A DNA stretch of 19,319 nucleotides, from NCBI GenBank assembly GCA_937877075.1, contig CALEGD010000115.1, positions 1-19,319 on the forward strand, written 5' to 3'. The translations under genes and the position numbers were made by a program. Below are positions 1 through 7,238 of the stretch, piece by piece. This DNA is from an uncultured Acholeplasmatales bacterium. Lineage in GTDB: Bacteria; Bacillota_I; Bacilli_A; ML615J-28; CAG-698. Position 1 is the first letter of the stretch, and each line of letters starts with the position of its first letter. A model generated the notes under the pieces. It was not told the origin of the DNA and did no database searches. It saw only the letters and a program-made list of their open reading frames with translations.

Positions 1-2
1 TT

Positions 3-689
3 CATTATAAAGTCAATCTGGAAAGAGGCGAGACAATTTTCATTGATAATCCCGCCCTTCTTCCCGAACCTCAATTTATTAAAGATATTGAAGAACCTTT
101 TGTCAAGACGGATATCATGTCTCCGAGCGAATATGTCGGACCGATAATGGAGATTTGTCAGAGCAAAAGAGGAGTTTATAAAAATCTTCATTATATCGAT
201 CAAACCAGGGTTTCTTTAGAATATGAAATGCCTTTATCGGAAATCATTTTTGATTTCTTTGATCGTCTGAAATCATCTACAAAAGGTTATGCTTCCTTTG
301 ATTATCAGTTTTCCCGTTATCTGCCTTCGAAACTTGTGAAACTGGATATATTAATAAACGGGGAAAAAGTAGATGCCCTTTCTACAATCGTTCATAAAGA
401 TTCTGCCTATCGTCGCGGTCATTTAATTACGGTGAAACTGAAGAAACTCATTCCCCGACAACTTTTTGAAGTTCCGATTCAAGCAGCTATCGGTGGAAAG
501 GTTATTGCGAGAACCAATGTAAAATCAATGGGGAAGAATGTCCTTGCAAAGTGTTATGGCGGAGACATTACTCGGAAGAAGAAGCTTTTAGAAAAACAAA
601 AAGAAGGAAAGAAAAGAATGAAAGCGGTCGGAAATGTTGAAATTCCTCAATCAGCATTTTTGTCGGTTTTAAGTATAGATGATGAATAA
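3..689 (+). CDS. lepA: Elongation factor 4 (LepA), 3' part only
   Basis: This is the C-terminal 228 codons of the ribosome-associated GTPase LepA/EF4. The frame is open from the first codon of the window, so the G domain and start lie upstream. What is visible is the EF-G-like domain V region (EYVGPIMEICQSKRGVY, then LEYEMPLSEIIFDFFDRLKS and GYASFDYQ) and the LepA-specific C-terminal domain (KLVKLDILINGEKVDALS, HRDSAY-type HKDSAYRRGH, and the lysine-rich GGDITRKKKLLEKQKEGKKRM). LepA is a translation factor acting on stalled or initiating ribosomes. The stop overlaps the start of the next gene (hemW) by 11 nt, implying co-transcription. A lepA-hemW order is common in Gram-positive bacteria. 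Identity is essentially certain; only the truncation by the window edge limits the annotation. Confidence 0.97.
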   Translation, partial: HYKVNLERGETIFIDNPALLPEPQFIKDIEEPFVKTDIMSPSEYVGPIMEICQSKRGVYKNLHYIDQTRVSLEYEMPLSEIIFDFFDRLKSSTKGYASFDYQFSRYLPSKLVKLDILINGEKVDALSTIVHKDSAYRRGHLITVKLKKLIPRQLFEVPIQAAIGGKVIARTNVKSMGKNVLAKCYGGDITRKKKLLEKQKEGKKRMKAVGNVEIPQSAFLSVLSIDDE

Positions 690-1809
690 AATAGAATCGC
701 TTTATATTCACATTCCTTTCTGTTCTTCAATTTGCTCTTATTGTGACTTTTATAAAATGGTTGCGAAAGAAGAAAGAAAACAAAAATACATTAATCATTT
801 AGTTGAAGAATTAAAGATGAAAAAGGAATACTATTCTGGTCTCAAAACAATCTATATCGGTGGTGGTACTCCAAGTAGTTTGCCTTTGAATCTTCTTGAT
901 TTCCTACTTACAAATATTAAGATGTTGATTGATATTGGTAAAATCGAAGAGTTTACAATCGAAGCCAATCCTAATGATATCACACCGGAATTTGTCAAGA
1001 ACATCAAATCCGGCTGGATTAACCGAATTAGTTTAGGTGTCCAAAGCTTTGATGCGGAAAAGTTAAGGATATTAAATAGAAAACATAATGAAGAAGATGT
1101 TAGAAAAGCTATGGAAATTTTACGCTCTGCCGCTTTTAATAATGTTAATATTGATTTAATCTACGGTATAAAGGGTGACGATTTCAAAAAAGTCAAGAGT
1201 GACTTAAAAAAATCAATTGCCTATGGAGCTAATCATATTTCCACTTATTCTTTAATACTAGAAGATAAAACAATTTTAAAGAAACTGGCCGATGAAGATA
1301 AGTTTGAAAGAATGGATGAGGATCAAGAAGCAGAGCTCTATCAAAAGATTCTTGCATATCTAAAGAAAAAAGGTTTCATTCATTATGAAATCAGCAACTT
1401 TTCCCGGAAAAACTATCAATCTAAACATAATTTAACCTACTGGAATAATATGAATTATATAGGGGTGGGTGCAGGTAGCAGCTACTATATAAATAATATA
1501 AGATACACTAATGTTAATAATCTTGACCGTTATTGTGAAGGAATTGTTTTAAAGGAACCGGTCTACCGGGAAAAAGTAGAACTTAGTTTGAAAGACCGAA
1601 TGAGCGAAGAGATGATTCTTGGCCTCAGAAAAATTGAAGGTGTTAATCTTAAAACTTTCAAAACAAAATTTGGTCACGATGCATTTGAAGTTTTTCCGAT
1701 TATTAAAAATCTAATTAATTTAAAACTACTTAAAGCTGAAAAAGATTATTTATTCATCCCCGAAAAAAGTTTGTACCTATCAAATGAGGTGCTGATTAAT
1801 TTTATTTAG
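679..1809 (+). CDS. hemW: HemW, radical-SAM heme chaperone
   Basis: A 376-residue radical SAM protein. The cluster motif CxxxCxxC is C15-C19-C22 (CSSICSYC), followed by the GGGTPS SAM-binding stretch at 61-66 and a C-terminal HemN_C-like domain. The residue after the third cysteine pattern is CDFY, without the fourth cysteine of true coproporphyrinogen dehydrogenase HemN. That favours HemW, a heme-binding chaperone or transferase, over an oxygen-independent coproporphyrinogen III oxidase. Length fits the HemW family (about 375-390). The start ATGATGAATAAA lies inside the end of lepA, so translation is probably coupled. No heme biosynthesis gene is visible nearby. Many databases call this gene hemN. 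Confidence 0.93.
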   Translation: MMNKIESLYIHIPFCSSICSYCDFYKMVAKEERKQKYINHLVEELKMKKEYYSGLKTIYIGGGTPSSLPLNLLDFLLTNIKMLIDIGKIEEFTIEANPNDITPEFVKNIKSGWINRISLGVQSFDAEKLRILNRKHNEEDVRKAMEILRSAAFNNVNIDLIYGIKGDDFKKVKSDLKKSIAYGANHISTYSLILEDKTILKKLADEDKFERMDEDQEAELYQKILAYLKKKGFIHYEISNFSRKNYQSKHNLTYWNNMNYIGVGAGSSYYINNIRYTNVNNLDRYCEGIVLKEPVYREKVELSLKDRMSEEMILGLRKIEGVNLKTFKTKFGHDAFEVFPIIKNLINLKLLKAEKDYLFIPEKSLYLSNEVLINFI

Positions 1810-1820
1810 AGGGGAGTAAT

Positions 1821-2312
1821 ATGAATAAGTTCCGACCGGCAAAAGACCGGATTTTCATCTATATTACAAGTCTATACCTTGTGGGTCTAATCTTCGGGCT
1901 ATTTATATTTCCCGATCAGAAATATACGCCGGAAACCGGAAAAAACTTTTTAGAAGTTTTTACTACAAACTATTGGTATATCTTTTTAATCTGGATTTTA
2001 GGTTTTTCCTTAACCGGATTATTATTTACATCCTTAATTATATTTTTTCGCGGCTTTCTTTTTGGGGCGCTTCTGACTTTATTTTTTCCGGAGGAAATTA
2101 AGCATCTCCTCTTTCTATTATTATTAGAATTAGTCCTTTTTCTTCCTGCCTTCCTTTTAGTCTGTTATTTTTCATTAGGATTATCTTTAAGATCGCTGAC
2201 TAATCTTTTTTCTTATCAAAACCTGAATTTTAAGATCTACTTAAACATAATTTTAATTACAACAATAATAATCATAATATATAGTATAATAATAGTGACA
2301 TATCAGGTGTAA
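1821..2312 (+). CDS. SpoIIM-family (DUF95) membrane protein
   Basis: A 163-residue, very hydrophobic protein with about four or five membrane segments (roughly residues 12-31, 50-85, 92-125 and 138-160). The central part, LIWILGFSLTGLLFTSLIIF then FRGFLFGALLTLFF, resembles the conserved core of stage II sporulation protein M (SpoIIM/DUF95). Bacillus SpoIIM is a component of the SpoIID-M-P peptidoglycan-remodelling complex used in engulfment. Here it is somewhat shorter than the usual 190-215 residues. In Bacillus the gene sits close to xerD (ripX) and deoB (drm); here it is directly followed by both, and this synteny is the strongest support. The ribosome binding site is GAGGGGAGT, 11 nt after hemW. 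No other sporulation gene is visible, so a role in sporulation cannot be claimed. Confidence 0.75.
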   Translation: MNKFRPAKDRIFIYITSLYLVGLIFGLFIFPDQKYTPETGKNFLEVFTTNYWYIFLIWILGFSLTGLLFTSLIIFFRGFLFGALLTLFFPEEIKHLLFLLLLELVLFLPAFLLVCYFSLGLSLRSLTNLFSYQNLNFKIYLNIILITTIIIIIYSIIIVTYQV

Positions 2313-2313
2313 A

Positions 2314-3225
2314 ATGGAGAATTTTCAAAAAGAATATGAATATTATCTGACCGGTGAATTAAAATTAAGTTTGAACACCGTGAAAGGATATAAATCGGAA
2401 ATCCGTGCTTATTGTGATTTCCTGACAAAATTCCGAAAGAAGTCCAATCCAGAGGATATAGAAATTGAGGATGTACGAGCTTATCTTGCCAGTCTTAAAC
2501 GACGTCATTATGCGACTTCCTCGCAAGCGCGCTCTTTAACCTCAATAAAGTCCTTTCATAAATTTCTGTTTTTGGAAAAGTATATTAGTCGGAATGTCGC
2601 AAAGCTTATCACCTCACCAAAACAGGAGAAAAAACTTCCGGTAATTTTTTCGATAGAAGAAGTAAATACTTTACTTGATTCTCTAAAATGCGATAATCCT
2701 TTAGAAATTCGTAATAAGGCGATGATAGAGTTGAGCTACTCATCCGGATTACGGGTGAGTGAACTATGCAATCTTCGTCTTGAAAATCTACACTTACAAA
2801 TGGGATTTATTAAGGTTTTCGGAAAAGGGAGGAAAGAAAGAATTGTTCCGGTCGGCGAATATGCGATTGAAACTTTGAATCTTTACCTACAATCTTCACG
2901 GCCAATTTTATTAAAAAAGAAGAAGAATGATTTTCTTTTCCTAAATGTACGCGGTACCCAAATTTCCCGGGAATCATTTTGGAAAATCTTGAAACAAAGC
3001 GCGGTTTCTGCCGGGATTAAGAAAAACATCTCACCTCATACATTACGTCACTCTTTTGCTTCTCATATGCTGGAAAGAGGGCTTGACTTGAGGTTAATTC
3101 AAGAACTTCTCGGTCACGAAGATATCTCTACTACTGAAATTTACACCCATGTCAGAAACGAAAAATTAAAAGAAGTTTATTTAGATGCTCATCCACGAGC
3201 TAAAAATAAGGAAGGAAAAAAATGA
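2314..3225 (+). CDS. xerD: Tyrosine recombinase XerD-type
   Basis: A 303-residue site-specific recombinase that resolves chromosome dimers at dif. The N-terminal SAM-like core-binding domain occupies about residues 1-100 (TVKGYKSEIRAYCDFL). The catalytic domain follows with all expected residues: R147 (SSGLRVSEL), K171 (FGKGRKER), H242 and R245 (SPHTLRHSFA), H268 (LLGHEDISTTE) and nucleophile Y277 (IYTHV). Length is typical of XerC/XerD. The gene starts 1 nt after the SpoIIM-like gene and shares an ATGA overlap with deoB, an arrangement matching the Bacillus ripX-drm cluster. XerD is preferred over XerC because of this context; the sequence alone does not fully separate the two. Confidence 0.93.
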   Translation: MENFQKEYEYYLTGELKLSLNTVKGYKSEIRAYCDFLTKFRKKSNPEDIEIEDVRAYLASLKRRHYATSSQARSLTSIKSFHKFLFLEKYISRNVAKLITSPKQEKKLPVIFSIEEVNTLLDSLKCDNPLEIRNKAMIELSYSSGLRVSELCNLRLENLHLQMGFIKVFGKGRKERIVPVGEYAIETLNLYLQSSRPILLKKKKNDFLFLNVRGTQISRESFWKILKQSAVSAGIKKNISPHTLRHSFASHMLERGLDLRLIQELLGHEDISTTEIYTHVRNEKLKEVYLDAHPRAKNKEGKK

Positions 3226-4406
3226 AAAGATTTAAACGAATTTTCGTAATTGTCGCTGATTCTCTTGGAGTCGGGGAAATGGAGGATGCCGCAAAATACG
3301 GAGATGCCGGAGTTAATACACTCAGACATTTAAGTTATAGTAAAATTGATTTTTCCATACCAACACTAGAAAAACTCGGAATCGGAAATATTACTAAGGT
3401 TCATAATACACCCGAAAATCCTTATCCCCTGGCTTCTTTCGGAAAAATGAAAGAAATGAGTGTCGGTAAAGATACACTTACCGGCCATTGGGAATTAATG
3501 GGACTTTTTGTTACCAAACCTTTTCCCTCATTTACCGATACCGGTTTCCCAAAAGAATTAATTGATCTACTTGAAAAAGAAACTGGACATAAATTTATCG
3601 GTAACTATGCTGAAAGTGGGACCAAGATTATTTATGATCTTGGTGAAAAACATCTTGAAACCAAAGAACTGATTATTTATACATCAGCCGATTCGGTTCT
3701 GCAGATTGCAGCAAATGAAGAAATTATTCCAATTTCGGAACTCTACAGAGTTTGTGAGATCACCAGAAAAATCACTCTTGAAAATACGGAATGGATGGTT
3801 GGTAGAATCATCGCTCGTCCTTTTGTTGGAAAAACCAAGGATACATTCGTGAGAACGGCAAATCGTCATGATTATGCGATAAAACCATTTGAAAAAACGA
3901 TCTTGGATTCTCTTTATGAAGAAAATTATCAGGTAATTGCTGTCGGAAAAATCAATGATATCTTTGACGGTCAAGGAATTACAGAATCTTATAAAATTAA
4001 AAACAATCATCAAGGTATTGAAGAAGTTATCAGAATAGCACAAACAGAATTTGACGGTATTTGTTTTGCGAACCTAGTTGATTTTGATGCCCTTTATGGT
4101 CATCGTCGTAATCCTGTCGGTTACGCGGAATGTGTTGAAGAATTTGATCGGGACTTAGACAAGTTACTGGAATTTTTAACACCTGAAGATCTCTTAATTG
4201 TCTGCGCCGATCATGGAAATGATCCGACCCATACCGGTAGTGATCATACCCGTGAATATGTCCCACTATTAGTTTATAATAGTACTTTAGAAGGCCTTGA
4301 TTTAGGAGTACGAATGACTTTTGCGGATATTGGGGCAACAATCGCTGATAATTTTAAAGTTAAGAAAACTAAAATTGGAACAAGTTTTTTAAAAGAAATA
4401 CAATAG
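3222..4406 (+). CDS. deoB: Phosphopentomutase
   Basis: DeoB interconverts (deoxy)ribose 1-phosphate and 5-phosphate, linking nucleoside salvage to central metabolism. It is a 394-residue alkaline-phosphatase-superfamily protein of standard length. Visible motifs are the N-terminal metal-binding VIVADSLGVGE, the phospho-acceptor threonine region KDTLTGHWELMG, AESGTKI, VDFDALYGHRRNPVGYA, and the C-terminal metal ligands CADHGNDPT and GSDHTREYVP. The start codon overlaps the xerD stop by 4 nt (ATGA), so translation is probably coupled. A hydrolase gene follows 13 nt after the stop. No purine nucleoside phosphorylase gene (a frequent partner) is in the window. Confidence 0.97.
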   Translation: MKRFKRIFVIVADSLGVGEMEDAAKYGDAGVNTLRHLSYSKIDFSIPTLEKLGIGNITKVHNTPENPYPLASFGKMKEMSVGKDTLTGHWELMGLFVTKPFPSFTDTGFPKELIDLLEKETGHKFIGNYAESGTKIIYDLGEKHLETKELIIYTSADSVLQIAANEEIIPISELYRVCEITRKITLENTEWMVGRIIARPFVGKTKDTFVRTANRHDYAIKPFEKTILDSLYEENYQVIAVGKINDIFDGQGITESYKIKNNHQGIEEVIRIAQTEFDGICFANLVDFDALYGHRRNPVGYAECVEEFDRDLDKLLEFLTPEDLLIVCADHGNDPTHTGSDHTREYVPLLVYNSTLEGLDLGVRMTFADIGATIADNFKVKKTKIGTSFLKEIQ

Positions 4407-4419
4407 GAGGAGTTGGAAT

Positions 4420-5340
4420 ATGGCAACTGAGGTAAAAAAACTCAGCTTTAGTCAAAATGGATTATTGGAAGTTCATAAATGGTATCAGGAAAACAGAAAT
4501 TTTAAAGCAATTGTAATTCTTGTTCATGGAATGGCCGAACATATCGAAAGATACTCGGAATTTGGTGAAAGATTGAGTTCTGAGGGTTTTCTTGTTTATG
4601 GTTATAATCAACGTGGTCATAAAGGTTCAATATCAAATAAAGATGATTATGGGTATATGTCCGATAAGGATAATTTCGGGATTCTCGTATCTGACCTTTA
4701 TGAATTATTTGAATATGTTCAGACCAAAAACCCAGGATTACCGATTTTCATCTTCGGACATAGTATGGGATCATTTGTAACTCAAAGATTTACCCAACTA
4801 CATGGAGGAAAAATATCCGGAATAATTCTTTCTGGCTCCGCAAAGCAACCCAGATTTGCACTCAGAGGAGGAATAATCTTGGCCTGTCTGATTGCTCGCT
4901 TTAAAGGTGGACGTTATAGAAGTAAACTTCTAGACAATTTAACTTTTGGAAGTTATAATAAATGTTTTCGCCCCAACCAAACTAACTTTGACTGGCTAAA
5001 TCGTGATCCGACTGAAGTTCAAAAATACATTGACGATGAATATTGTGGAGGTATTTTTACCGCTGCCTTCTTTAGGGATTTCTTTAGAGGCCTAAGAACT
5101 ATCAATCATAACTATGAATTAGTTCCAAAGGAATTACCGATACTTTTTATTAGTGGATCCGCTGATCCCGTCGGTGGTCCAGAAAATCTTATTACGAAAC
5201 TCTATAAAACCTATAAGTTTATGGAAATCAAAGATTTGGAATTAAAACTTTATCCGAAAGCACGTCATGAGATACTTTTGGAGTTAAACAAAGAAGAAGT
5301 AATAAGTGATTGCCTCAACTGGCTCAATAAGCATCTATAA
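4420..5340 (+). CDS. Alpha/beta hydrolase, lysophospholipase/monoacylglycerol lipase type
   Basis: A 306-residue serine hydrolase of the Hydrolase_4 group. The oxyanion region is ILVHGMAEHIERYSEF (about 33-48). The nucleophile elbow is GHSMGS with S115, the acid is probably D249 (ISGSADPVGG), and the histidine H283 (KARHEILLE). The motifs match bacterial monoacylglycerol lipases and lysophospholipases (PldB-like), which release fatty acids from mono-acyl lipids; the real substrate is not known. No signal peptide is visible, so it is probably cytosolic. A strong AGGAGGAG site precedes the ATG, 13 nt after deoB, making it the probable last gene of the lepA operon. A copy of the dispersed intergenic element lies just after its stop. 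Confidence 0.88.
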   Translation: MATEVKKLSFSQNGLLEVHKWYQENRNFKAIVILVHGMAEHIERYSEFGERLSSEGFLVYGYNQRGHKGSISNKDDYGYMSDKDNFGILVSDLYELFEYVQTKNPGLPIFIFGHSMGSFVTQRFTQLHGGKISGIILSGSAKQPRFALRGGIILACLIARFKGGRYRSKLLDNLTFGSYNKCFRPNQTNFDWLNRDPTEVQKYIDDEYCGGIFTAAFFRDFFRGLRTINHNYELVPKELPILFISGSADPVGGPENLITKLYKTYKFMEIKDLELKLYPKARHEILLELNKEEVISDCLNWLNKHL

Positions 5341-5353
5341 TATGAATCTAAAA

Positions 5354-5399
5354 TCCTTATTCTGAGAAGATTATCTTTTTTTGATGGATGGTTCTCCAT
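5354..5399 (-). repeat. Dispersed intergenic element, copy A
   Basis: Read on the - strand this copy contains AAAAGATAATCTTCTCAG preceded by ATGGAGAACCATCC. It begins 13 nt after the hydrolase stop. On the gene's own strand it reads CTGAGAAGATTATCTTTT, ending in GGTTCTCCAT, so GAGAA and TTCTC can pair across the element. It shares the TTCTCCAT edge with copy E at 9447-9491. See the finding on the element family. Confidence 0.75.
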
Positions 5400-5433
5400 T
5401 TAAATTCTTATAAAAGGTTAATCCGCTCAAATA

Positions 5434-5462
5434 TTACAATATTGTATAAGAATTGTTATTAT
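5434..5462 (+). promoter_or_regulatory. Probable sigma-A promoter for the gene at 5502
   Basis: A TTACAA -35 box at 5434-5439, a 17-nt spacer and a TATTAT -10 box at 5457-5462 lie about 35-40 nt before the chosen ATG. They separate this gene from the upstream operon. The surrounding DNA is very AT-rich, so other -10 registers are possible. Confidence 0.5.
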
Positions 5463-5501
5463 ACAAATAATAATAACAAAATAATATTATTAGAGGCGGA
5501 T

Positions 5502-5876
5502 ATGGAAAATCAAATCACAGACATGAGCTTACAAGAATTAAAAAGACACGAAAGAAGAAAAAAGAAGAACCTATTAGTCATTAATTCCTTGGGAGGAATC
5601 AGTTTAACTTTTTCTTTATTATCAATGTTTTTAATTATGACAACACTAGTCAGTCGAACTGAGGATGAATTGATGTTGGTTGGATTAATCTTCTCTACAT
5701 TTGTCTTCTCCTTAATTGGAATCATTTGTGGGATGATCGGTTATCTAAAGGCAAAAATTTTCAGAAAAAGTGGTTATTATGCAACAACAGGAATTGTCCT
5801 CAATCTTTTTGGGATAATTCTCAATGGTTTAGAAATCTTCGGAACCATCGCTATTCTACTTTTTTTATTTTTTTAA
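5502..5876 (+). CDS. Small two- to three-span membrane protein, DUF4190-like
   Basis: A 124-residue protein. The N-terminus (about 1-25) is polar and rich in lysine and arginine (ELKRHERRKKKN). It is followed by hydrophobic segments at about 25-47, 55-78 and 90-123. The pattern FSLIGIICGMIGYLKAKIF, then GYYATTGIVLNLFGIILNG resembles the glycine-rich paired helices of DUF4190-type proteins, whose function is unknown. The start at 5502 is chosen because AGAGG lies 5 nt upstream. The longer reading frame from 5388 would need an upstream, polar, asparagine-rich extension without a ribosome binding site and would run across the promoter. It stands alone between the operon and the decayed region. 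Confidence 0.7.
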   Translation: MENQITDMSLQELKRHERRKKKNLLVINSLGGISLTFSLLSMFLIMTTLVSRTEDELMLVGLIFSTFVFSLIGIICGMIGYLKAKIFRKSGYYATTGIVLNLFGIILNGLEIFGTIAILLFLFF

Positions 5877-5885
5877 AATCGACCG

Positions 5886-5924
5886 TAAATATTGTCGTTT
5901 TATATAAAATGACGCAAATATTTG
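5886..5924. repeat. Composite imperfect palindrome
   Basis: The inner arms GTCGTTTTA (5894-5902) and TAAAATGAC (5905-5913) pair over 9 bp with one G-U. The outer arms AAATATT (5887-5893) and AATATTT (5917-5923) add 7 bp after a 3-nt bulge. It lies just after the stop of the small membrane protein gene and directly before the 28-bp inverted repeat. It has no T tract, so it is not an obvious intrinsic terminator. Confidence 0.6.
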
Positions 5925-5929
5925 TGATT

Positions 5930-6012
5930 TAAATAAACTAACTCATTTTGTATTTATAGTCATGATTTTTTAATAAATGTTGTCATAAATACAAAATGAG
6001 TTAGTTTATTTA
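5930..6012. repeat. Perfect 28-bp inverted repeat with 27-nt centre
   Basis: The left arm is 5930-5957 and the right arm 5985-6012. The two are exact reverse complements over 28 nt, bounded by TAAATAAACTAACTC and GAGTTAGTTTATTTA. The centre is 27 nt and AT-rich. The 83-bp unit has the form of a non-coding miniature inverted-repeat element: each end finishes with TA and it contains no open frame. It could equally be a structured RNA end or a protein-binding palindrome. Confidence 0.85.
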
Positions 6013-6198
6013 GATGTTTTTGGAGAAATATGTCGATTTTTATATTCTTTTACCTAAATTCACTTCTAATAAAAAACGCAACAAAAGTATAAAATTAGCC
6101 CTTAAATCTCTCTTGATTTGCACTTTTCAAAGGTTTTCTATCAAGTACTAGTCTGAACAATATAAACGAAAATAAAGGAAATTTTAAGGAATGAAAAC

Positions 6199-6227
6199 AA
6201 AGGCTTTCCATATTTGGAGCCTTTTTT
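6199..6227 (+). terminator. Intrinsic terminator-like hairpin, possibly bidirectional
   Basis: AAAGGC (6199-6204) pairs with GCCTTT (6219-6224), with an inner CCA/TGG extension, followed by a T run at 6222-6227. No intact + gene precedes it. On the - strand it lies about 25 nt beyond the stop of the decayed gene at 6249-6556 and is followed by GTTTTC, so it may have been that gene's terminator. Confidence 0.55.
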
Positions 6228-6248
6228 ACTTGCTTGCTCATTCCTTTA

Positions 6249-6556
6249 TTATTTAATTAATTGTTCGAGAGAAGAACCCTTCTCTAATAAGAGTTTCTTT
6301 TCATGACTAATAGTTAAAACCACTGATCTGATGAGCTTATCGGTTTTGGATATATAATTAACCTCATAGAAAAGATGATCTTTTAATTGGTTAAGAACGC
6401 TCAATAAACCTTTTTAGGAAATTGTTTTGTAGTACCATCTTTCAGATAACTCATCATCGATTCTAAGCGAACCAAATATACAACTCCCTGGAGAAGATTA
6501 TCTTTAGCGAGACAATGACTTCCTTGTTGCAAGCCATAAACATTATCAAGAACCCA
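6249..6556 (-). pseudogene. Decayed, frameshifted gene remnant of unknown function
   Basis: The - strand reads as protein in two successive frames. From 6556 to about 6404 it gives WVLDNVYGLQQGSH, CLAKDNLLQGVVYLVRLESM and SYLKDGTTKQFPKK, then stops. After a one-base shift near the run of five A at 6411-6415 it continues LLSVLNQLKDHLFYEVNYIS, KTDKLIRSVVLTISHEKK and LLLEKGSSLEQLIK, ending in TAA at 6249. The frame is closed upstream by a stop at 6557-6559 and no start is visible, so the 5' part is gone. The composition is protein-like and a terminator follows, so this was probably a real gene. I do not recognise the family. Confidence 0.55.
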
Positions 6557-6756
6557 TTAAATTTATATATTAAATAATTTCATTTCAACATTTAAACACA
6601 GATTTAATCTATTAGGCAAGCTCCTACATTTTACCTAGTTAACATAATATACATTATAGGAAGTCATTTTAGTATGTATTTGACTCTTTATTTTTCGTTA
6701 TTTGTGTTTGATCGGACTTCTATATATCAATGTTTTCCTAAGCTATTCAATAAAAT

Positions 6757-6793
6757 GCTCATATTATAATGAGCTAGATCTAATCTTATCTAG
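6757..6793. repeat. Two abutting short hairpins
   Basis: GCTCAT/ATGAGC (6757-6762 and 6769-6774) is immediately followed by CTAGAT/ATCTAG (6774-6779 and 6788-6793). The two 6-bp stems share one base. There is no T tract and no flanking gene. In such AT-rich sequence chance cannot be excluded. Confidence 0.35.
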
Positions 6794-6824
6794 TTATATA
6801 TTATCATGGATGGTAAATGCATAT

Positions 6825-6861
6825 TAACTTACTTATTAAAAACAATCTTCTTAGGGAAGGG
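6825..6861 (+). repeat. Dispersed intergenic element, copy C (diverged)
   Basis: It reads AACTTACTTATTAAAAA, then CAATCTTCTTAGGGAAGG. It aligns with copies E, F and G through AATCTTCT and the AGGGAAGG edge, but has lost the GAT of the core. It lies inside the gene-free, decayed region rather than beside a stop codon. Confidence 0.5.
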
Positions 6862-7105
6862 GTTATTATGCACGCTATAGTAAATAACAAGTTTGATTTG
6901 AGATTACAAGATTAAATATAAAAACACAATTAAGTTTATAATAGGACATAAACTTGGAAGCTAGACATAATATTTAAGTCAAGGCTTTTTAATATATAAA
7001 TCTTTGTAGTTCTTCTTCGCTTTTCCATAAATATGGTACTAATCCTGGCCAGAGAATGTTTCGTAATTTTCTATACTAAGCGAATGTAGGAATAGGGCAA
7101 AACAA

Positions 7106-7129
7106 ATAAAAAAACGCTAAAAGCGTTTA
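7106..7129 (-). terminator. Intrinsic terminator of the 9337-7239 operon
   Basis: AAACGCT (7112-7118) and AGCGTTT (7122-7128) form a 7-bp stem with a 3-nt AAA loop. On the - strand it is followed by a T run corresponding to the A tract at 7106-7114. It lies about 110 nt beyond the flavodoxin-ferredoxin stop, after element copy D. Confidence 0.8.
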
Positions 7130-7184
7130 TTGTTTGAGCATATACTTTTATGTTTTACTATAGCCGGTTTAGAAAACTTTAATA

Positions 7185-7222
7185 GTGAGTTAATCAATAA
7201 TCAAAAGATAATCTTCTCAGAG
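7185..7222 (+). repeat. Dispersed intergenic element, copy D
   Basis: The core AAAAGATAATCTTCTCAG is at 7203-7220, preceded by GTGAGTTAATCAATAATC. It sits 16 nt beyond the stop of the - strand flavodoxin-ferredoxin gene, in antisense orientation to it. TGAG and CTCA at the two edges can pair on the transcript. The true terminator lies further downstream. Confidence 0.75.
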
Positions 7223-7238
7223 TAGCACTATATAAAAG

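Larger units (their letters stand above)
5877..7238. other. 1.36-kb region without an intact gene
   Basis: Between the small membrane protein gene and the flavodoxin-ferredoxin gene there is no intact coding region. The stretch holds the composite palindrome, the perfect 28-bp inverted repeat, a terminator-like hairpin, the frameshifted remnant, two abutting hairpins, two copies of the dispersed element and a terminator for the - strand operon. The parts at about 6013-6190, 6560-6750 and 6870-7100 show nothing I can support beyond AT-rich sequence. The picture is of an eroded locus or an old insertion site. Confidence 0.6.

Noticed and set aside
3684..4341. Long open frames on the - strand inside deoB
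   Set aside because: They lie wholly antisense to a full-length, motif-complete deoB and have no ribosome binding site or recognisable protein features.
5388..5501. N-terminal extension of the small membrane protein
   Set aside because: It would run through the probable promoter, is asparagine- and tyrosine-rich, and lacks a ribosome binding site; AGAGG sits correctly before 5502.
6484..6508. A seventh intergenic copy of the dispersed element
   Set aside because: The core match falls inside the decayed coding remnant and the edges do not match the other copies, so it is discussed separately instead of being counted.
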